Assembly: GCA_965229345.1 (NCBI GenBank)
Contig: OZ245872.1
Location: 1,364,001 to 1,428,000, forward strand
Source of the DNA: PBB1 sp965229345
Lineage (GTDB): Bacteria > Pseudomonadota > Gammaproteobacteria > Burkholderiales > Burkholderiaceae_C
Direction: 5' to 3'
DNA length: 64,000 bases
A program made the translations under genes and the position numbers. How positions within the stretch are numbered: position 1 is the first letter of the stretch; each line of letters begins with the position of its first letter. The notes under the pieces are model-generated. The model was not told where the DNA came from. It worked only from the letters and a program-made list of their open reading frames with translations, and did no database searches. Positions 61,197-64,000 of the stretch are shown here, in pieces.

Positions 61197-62083
61197 CAAG
61201 CCTTTCGGTGTGCGCGCTGCGACAGCTGCCGCGCGAGCAGGCTGTCGCGCCGGCCGATCAGCAGCGACAGCATGTAGAAGCTGCCTGCCAGCAGCACGAT
61301 GGCCGGGCCGGACGGCAGATTGGCGTGGTACGACAGCAGCAGCCCGCCCCAGCCGCTCAGCACCGCGAACAGCGCGGCCACCGCCGCCAGGCTCCACACC
61401 TCGGCGGCCCAGAAGCGTGCGGCCGTGGCCGGCAGCATCATCAGACCGACGGCCATCAGCGTGCCCAGCGCCTGGAACCCGCCCACCAGGTTCAGCACCA
61501 GCAGCATCAGGAACAGGCCGTGCACCCAGGCACCGGCGTGGCCGAGATGGCGCAGGAAGCCGGGGTCGAAGCACTCGACCACCAGCGGCCGGTAGACCAC
61601 TGCGAGGGCCAGCAGGCTGGCCGTGGTGATGCCGGCGATCAGCAGCAGCGACGCATCATCGACCGCGAGCACGGTGCCGAACAGCACGCGCATCAGGTCG
61701 ACGCTGTTGCCACGCATCGAGATGATCATCACCCCGGCGGCGAGTGCGATCAGGTAGAACGCGGCGAAGCTGGCGTCCTCGCGCTGGGGCGTGAGCCGCG
61801 CGACCAGGCCCGCCAGGCCCGCCACCGCGACGGCGGCCACGAAGCCCCCGATGCTCATCGCCCACAGCGAGAAGCCGAACATCACGAAGGCGAGTGCCGC
61901 GCCGGGCAGCAGCGCGTGCGCGATCGCATCGCCGACGAGACTCATGCGGCGCAGCACCAGCAGCGTGCCGATCGGCCCGCAGCTCAGGCCCAGCGCCAGG
62001 CAGGCGACCAGCGCGCGGCGCATGAAACCGAATTCGACGAACGGCTGAATCAGCAGCGCGTTCAGTGTGGCCAGCAGCGTCAT
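61196..62083 (-). CDS. znuB: Metal ABC transporter permease (ZnuB type)
   Basis: A 295-residue inner-membrane permease of the ABC-3 family with about eight helices. The early segment PFVEFGFMRRALVACLALGLSCGPIGTLLVLRRMSLVGDAIAHALL is the family signature, including the SLVGDAIAHALLPG loop that contacts the ATPase. The later VGLMMLPATAARFW is also typical. It overlaps the ATPase gene upstream and the binding-protein gene downstream by four bases each (ATGA), so stoichiometry is set by coupled translation. Confidence 0.92.
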   Translation of the reverse strand: MTLLATLNALLIQPFVEFGFMRRALVACLALGLSCGPIGTLLVLRRMSLVGDAIAHALLPGAALAFVMFGFSLWAMSIGGFVAAVAVAGLAGLVARLTPQREDASFAAFYLIALAAGVMIISMRGNSVDLMRVLFGTVLAVDDASLLLIAGITTASLLALAVVYRPLVVECFDPGFLRHLGHAGAWVHGLFLMLLVLNLVGGFQALGTLMAVGLMMLPATAARFWAAEVWSLAAVAALFAVLSGWGGLLLSYHANLPSGPAIVLLAGSFYMLSLLIGRRDSLLARQLSQRAHRKA

Positions 62084-62868
62084 GACGGTCGCCCCGATTC
62101 GGTGGTGGCCTGCGGAACGGCGCACCAGTCGGCGTGCTCGTCCCACTGCTCGGCCATCTGCTGTGCGCGCATCAGGTGCTTCGGGATCAGCACCTCGTCG
62201 GTGGGGCCGTGGGCCACGCATTCGCGCGCCAGCAGCAGCGAGGTCGGAAAGTGTTCGCGCACCTGGGCCAGGTCGTGCAGCACCGCGATCACCGTGCGGC
62301 CTTCGGCATGCCAGTGCCGCACCAGCCGCATCAGGTCGGCGGTGGTGCGGGTGTCGATCGCGTTGAAGGGCTCATCGAGCAGGATCACCGGCGCGTCCTG
62401 CATCAGCACCCGCGCGAACAGCACGCGCTGGAACTGGCCGACCGACAGCTCCGAGATCAGCCGATGTTCGAAGCCGATCAGCCCGACCAGGGTCAGTGCG
62501 CGCAACGCGGCCTGCCGTTGCGCGGCCGTGGCGCCACGGAACCAGCCGATGCGCGGCCAGGCACCCAGCATCACCACATCGAGCACGCCGAGCGGAAAAC
62601 TGCGGTCGATGCCCGACTGCTGCGGCAGATAGGCCAGGACGCCACGCTGCAAGCCGCCGGTGTGCACCCGGCCGGTGCTGGGCTGAACGCGGCCGGTCAG
62701 CGCATCCAGCAGCGAACTCTTGCCGGCACCGTTGGGGCCGATCACCGCCGTCAGGGAGCCGGGCTCGAAGCGGCAGCTGACGTGGTGCACCGCCGGGTGC
62801 TGGCGGTAGCTGACCGTCAGGTCTTCGACCGCGATGGCTGGCGGGTTGACCGATTCGATGGAGCTCAT
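62080..62868 (-). CDS. znuC: Metal ABC transporter ATP-binding protein (ZnuC type)
   Basis: A 262-residue ABC ATPase. It has Walker A GPNGAGKSS (about 45-53), Q-loop LAYLPQQSGID, signature LSVGQFQR (Val in place of the second Gly of LSGGQ, common in this family), Walker B VILLDEPFNAID and the H-loop VLHDL. The specific PQQSGIDRSFPLGVLDVVMLGAW region is typical of Zn/Mn importers. The ATG at 62868 overlaps the stop of the His-rich gene (ATGA); a longer upstream reading is not supported. Confidence 0.93.
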   Translation of the reverse strand: MSSIESVNPPAIAVEDLTVSYRQHPAVHHVSCRFEPGSLTAVIGPNGAGKSSLLDALTGRVQPSTGRVHTGGLQRGVLAYLPQQSGIDRSFPLGVLDVVMLGAWPRIGWFRGATAAQRQAALRALTLVGLIGFEHRLISELSVGQFQRVLFARVLMQDAPVILLDEPFNAIDTRTTADLMRLVRHWHAEGRTVIAVLHDLAQVREHFPTSLLLARECVAHGPTDEVLIPKHLMRAQQMAEQWDEHADWCAVPQATTESGRPS

Positions 62869-63155
62869 GGTGTCCCCGACAAGGCCCAGGCGACGGCGGC
62901 CCACAGCAGCGCGATCAATGTCACCGCGCCCGCCAGCCGCCAGGGCGCCGAGCTCATCAGCAGGCTGGAACGTGGCTCGCTGGTCGCAGTGGCCGATGGC
63001 GGCTTGGGTGCGTGGCCGTGCGCGCCGTGGCCGTGGGCATGCGGATGCGCGTGCTCGTGGGGCTGCGAGTGCCCGTGAGCGTGCTCGTGAGGAAGGTCAG
63101 CGGTGTGCGCGTGGGTGGATGCGGAGCCGCCCGGTGGTTGCACGTCGGGCTTCAT
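62865..63155 (-). CDS. Small His-rich membrane protein of the zinc-uptake operon
   Basis: A 96-residue protein with a cytosolic or periplasmic His-rich head (HEHAHGHSQPHEHAHPHAHG and more, about 17 His in all), a Pro/Ser linker and a single C-terminal membrane helix (WRLAGAVTLIALLWAAVAWAL). I do not know a named family. It lies between the zur-like gene and znuC with ATGA overlaps on both sides, so it belongs to the metal importer. It could buffer zinc at the membrane and hand it to the transporter, replacing the His loop missing from ZnuA; this is inference. Confidence 0.75.
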   Translation of the reverse strand: MKPDVQPPGGSASTHAHTADLPHEHAHGHSQPHEHAHPHAHGHGAHGHAPKPPSATATSEPRSSLLMSSAPWRLAGAVTLIALLWAAVAWALSGTP

Positions 63156-63640
63156 GCGGAGGCTCCGTTCACGCAGCTGGCGCAGCGCCCGCGCAGCGTC
63201 AGGTCGTGGTGTTGCACCTCGAAGCCCGGCGGTGCCAGGTCGCTCATCGAGCCCGGGCAGGCGTGGATCGGAAAGACGCGGTCGCAGGCGGTGCAATGGA
63301 AATGGTGGTGGTGATGCTGCTCGTGATGCGATGGCGCCGCCGCGTCGGCATCCGGTGCGTGGGTGTGATGCCGTGCCGCCTGCGAGGCCTCACCGGGGGC
63401 CAAGGTGGCGGGTGCCCGCGCAGCGGTCGCCATCTCGAAGCGCGGCGGTTGTCCCGGCAACTCGACGCGCACGATCTGTCCGGCGTCCTGCAGGCCCTTG
63501 ATCTGGCGATAGACCGTCGACAGATTCAGGCTGGGCACCGCCGTCTTGGCGTGCTCCAGCAACTCATGCGGGCTCAGTGCCTGCCCGCTGCAGGCCAGGG
63601 CGTCGACGACGGCTTGGCGTTGGCGGGTGTGGCGTTCCAT
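63152..63640 (-). CDS. zur: Fur-family regulator, Zur-like
   Basis: A 162-residue metalloregulator. The N-terminal winged helix (RQRQAVVDALACSGQALSPHELLEHA and LNLSTVYRQIKGLQDAG) is the Fur-family DNA-binding domain. The C-terminal dimerisation domain has the HHHHHFHCTACDRVFPIHACPG motif and a final GRCASC pair, giving the two CxxC structural zinc sites. An inserted, disordered, His-rich segment (about 90-112) is unusual. It heads the importer operon, and a 22-bp palindrome ends eight bases before its start, so zinc-dependent autorepression of the whole operon is likely. Zur is favoured over Fur by the operon content. Confidence 0.88.
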   Translation of the reverse strand: MERHTRQRQAVVDALACSGQALSPHELLEHAKTAVPSLNLSTVYRQIKGLQDAGQIVRVELPGQPPRFEMATAARAPATLAPGEASQAARHHTHAPDADAAAPSHHEQHHHHHFHCTACDRVFPIHACPGSMSDLAPPGFEVQHHDLTLRGRCASCVNGASA

Positions 63641-63647
63641 TCCGCAA

Positions 63648-63669
63648 TGCTAATGCAATTGCATTAGCA
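63648..63669. promoter_or_regulatory. Perfect 22-bp palindrome, probable Zur operator
   Basis: The inner 20 bases GCTAATGCAATTGCATTAGC (63649-63668) equal their own reverse complement, and one further T/A pair extends the palindrome on each side. The AT-rich, purine/pyrimidine-alternating inverted repeat resembles Fur/Zur boxes. It ends eight bases upstream of the zur start codon, where bound repressor would block transcription or initiation. Confidence 0.8.
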
Positions 63670-63724
63670 ATAGTGCCAGGGCAGACCCTGAACTCGGCAT
63701 CGGCGCGCGCCCGGGTGGCCGTGC

Positions 63725-64000
63725 TCAGTCGTCGAAAGGGGCTGGCGCCGGCGCTGCGTCAGGCGCTTTGCCTTGCGCGTCCCAGCCGCGCTGCTGGCGC
63801 AGGGCCCTGGCTTCCTCGCGCTCCTGCGCGAACAGTTCCTCGAGCTGTTGCCGGCCGGTCTTGGCATTCGCGACACGCCAGGCCTCGTCGCGCCAGTGCG
63901 GGGCCGCTGCAGCCAGCTGGGCGAGGTTGTGCCGGCGAAAGCGCAGCGCCAGCGTGCGCGCCTGGTGCGGTTGCCAGCCCATCGTCTCGAGCACGCTGCG
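63725..64000 (-). CDS. C-terminus of a KefB/KefC-type cation:proton antiporter (partial)
   Basis: The last 91 residues of a larger protein that enters from the right edge. SVLETMGWQPHQARTLALRF followed by RRHN and LEELFAQEREEARALRQQRGWD resembles the cytosolic tail of glutathione-gated K+/H+ antiporters after their RCK (TrkA-N) domain. It ends with a Pro/Ala-rich tail. The N-terminal membrane and regulatory domains lie outside the window. It is 56 bp upstream of the zur operator, on the same strand. Confidence 0.7.
   Translation of the reverse strand, partial: RSVLETMGWQPHQARTLALRFRRHNLAQLAAAAPHWRDEAWRVANAKTGRQQLEELFAQEREEARALRQQRGWDAQGKAPDAAPAPAPFDD

Noticed and set aside
1..64000. CRISPR arrays, prophage or complete insertion sequences
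   Set aside because: I found no regularly spaced repeats, phage structural genes or transposases on either strand.

Overview
The window is about 64 kb of GC-rich, densely coded chromosome from a betaproteobacterium. The most likely placement is Burkholderiales, in the Leptothrix/Rubrivivax/Comamonadaceae neighbourhood. The basis is the strong GC bias at third codon positions, a PEP-CTERM surface protein, a czcICBA metal-efflux cluster, a YajQ gene and a selD/senA-type pair. This is inferred from gene content; no ribosomal RNA is present. Most of the sequence is ordinary housekeeping chromosome, with at least two accessory patches.

Layout. 1-5 kb: the start of opgH (osmoregulated periplasmic glucan synthase; it runs off the left edge), then a GlrK/QseG/GlrR-type two-component operon. 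5-12 kb: an RND efflux operon (adaptor, HAE1 pump, a PimT/Pcm-like methyltransferase, a rhodanese and a TolC-like channel). 12-16.2 kb: arginase, LOG-family hydrolase, MoeB/ThiF-type E1 enzyme and CtpA protease, all on the minus strand. 16.4-19 kb: two small unknown genes, the manganese exporter mntP behind a yybP-ykoY riboswitch, and a DXD glycosyltransferase. 19-20.5 kb: a tRNA-Arg(CCT) whose 3' end is repeated 1,360 bp away, bracketing one PEP-CTERM gene. 20.5-29.5 kb: a tightly coupled minus-strand operon moxR, GNAT, VWA/CoxE, tamA, tamB. 29.5-39.8 kb: diheme cytochrome c, HD-GYP phosphodiesterase, oligopeptide-type binding protein overlapping a glycerate 2-kinase, large FtsX-type permease, Tat-exported DUF1329 protein and a glutathione S-transferase.

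39.75-49 kb is a metal-resistance island: a CusA C-terminal relic, czcI, czcC, czcB, czcA, a Zn/Cd/Pb P-type ATPase and a truncated ynfA relic. 49-53.7 kb: a giant sensor protein fusing an NCS1 (cytosine/purine-type) permease, a cysteine cluster, a histidine kinase and a receiver, followed by its LuxR-type response regulator. 53.7-57.7 kb: yajQ, retropepsin-like protease, rsuA and ribF on the minus strand, with murB divergent. 57.7-60.2 kb: selD divergent from a SenA/EgtB-type enzyme, which suggests selenoneine metabolism. 60.2-63.7 kb: a zur, His-rich membrane protein, znuC, znuB, znuA operon in which all four junctions overlap by four bases, preceded by a 22-bp palindrome that is probably the Zur operator. 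The right edge holds the C-terminus of a KefB/KefC-type antiporter.

Metal handling is a recurrent theme (Mn export, Zn/Co/Cd export, Zn import, Se). The most interesting leads are the permease-kinase fusion with its cysteine cluster and an in-frame palindromic insert, the moxR-VWA-tamAB coupling with a lipobox on TamA, the senA/selD pair with an unusual putative iron-binding motif and no visible senB, and the tRNA-flanked PEP-CTERM cassette.
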